Source of the DNA: Candidatus Peregrinibacteria bacterium CG_4_9_14_0_2_um_filter_41_14
Lineage (GTDB): Bacteria; Patescibacteriota; Gracilibacteria; UBA1369; UM-FILTER-41-14
Reading direction: 5' to 3'
Assembly (NCBI GenBank): GCA_002788755.1
Contig: PFRW01000016.1
Span: 1-21,628 of the forward strand
Length of the DNA: 21,628 bases
The notes beneath the pieces were generated by a model. That model did not search any database. It saw only the letters and a list, made by a program, of their open reading frames with translations, and had not been told where the DNA came from. Position 1 is the first letter of the stretch; each line of letters starts with the position of its first letter. Shown piece after piece: positions 21,469 to 21,628 of the stretch. Made by a program: the position numbers and the translations under genes.

Positions 21469-21628
21469 TCATTAAGATAATGCTGATGAATCCGCTTAAG
21501 CCGCTTATTACTAACATGCGTATAAATCTGGGTAGTCGTAATCGAGCTGTGCCCCAACATTTCCTGCACCGCCCGTAGGTCGGCGCCGTTGTTAAGGAGG
21601 TGGGTGGCAAAGCTGTGTCTTAGGGTGT
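21465..21628 (-). CDS. Tyrosine recombinase, XerC/XerD type, C-terminal part only
   Basis: The gene enters from the right edge, so only the last 53 residues are seen, ending at a TAA (21467-21465). The sequence begins TLRHSFATHLL, containing the catalytic Arg of the conserved HxLRH region, then QEMLGHSSITTTQIYTHV, with the catalytic His of LGHSS and the nucleophilic Tyr of IYTHV, and ends KRIHQHYLND. These are the exact signatures of Xer-type recombinases, which resolve chromosome dimers at dif. An integrase of a mobile element cannot be excluded without the N-terminal half, but the C-terminus is of housekeeping Xer style. Confidence 0.9.
   Translation of the reverse strand, partial: TLRHSFATHLLNNGADLRAVQEMLGHSSITTTQIYTHVSNKRLKRIHQHYLND

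Overview
The window looks like a piece of chromosome from an uncultured, small-genome bacterium of the Candidate Phyla Radiation (Patescibacteria). The signs are AT-rich, tightly packed genes, almost no intergenic space, several tail-to-tail gene overlaps, strong TAA stop preference, no visible Shine-Dalgarno sequences, and a monoderm-style type IV pilus cluster without a secretin. The lineage is inferred from gene style and content; no rRNA or ribosomal protein is present to prove it. The genetic code appears standard, because every long gene is open without in-frame TGA.

Layout. 1-1892: a truncated ECF-type sigma factor, a three-helix membrane protein with an OB-like tail, and an NAD-type short-chain dehydrogenase, all on + and touching or overlapping. 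1970-2515: a lipoprotein. 2539-3939 (-): a class II fumarase/aspartase-family lyase. 3988-5715: a GNAT acetyltransferase and an MFS exporter. 5666-6349 (-): a helical orphan protein. 6460-15393: a type IV pilus locus, in order pilB, pilC, a GspH/FimT-like pilin, a very large pilin fused to a seven-bladed beta-propeller, a PilW/GspJ-like pilin, a PilX/GspK-like pilin, a PilM-PilN fusion, PilO, a 73-residue membrane protein and the main pilin, closed by a strong intrinsic terminator. 15511-18164: a secreted subtilisin-like protease and a beta-CASP ribonuclease. 18250-20022: an S-layer (SLH) protein with four Ig-like repeats. 20012-20720 (-): a glutaredoxin and a lipoprotein. 20797-21468: an unrecognised lipoprotein-like protein. 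21465-21628 (-): the C-terminal end of a Xer-type tyrosine recombinase.

How the genes fit together. The central 9 kb should build a type IV pilus: PilB powers assembly through PilC, PilM-PilN and PilO form the inner-membrane alignment complex, the four minor pilins prime the filament and probably sit at its tip, and the 147-residue pilin forms the shaft. The window has no prepilin peptidase, retraction ATPase or secretin. The exported protease and the SLH protein that follow make the region a cell-surface gene neighbourhood. The most distinctive elements are the minor pilin carrying a complete beta-propeller, a plausible tip adhesin, and the PilM-PilN fusion whose PilM half has lost recognisable nucleotide-binding motifs. 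Near-consensus sigma-70-type promoters, several with an extended -10, lie only about 3-20 bases upstream of start codons.
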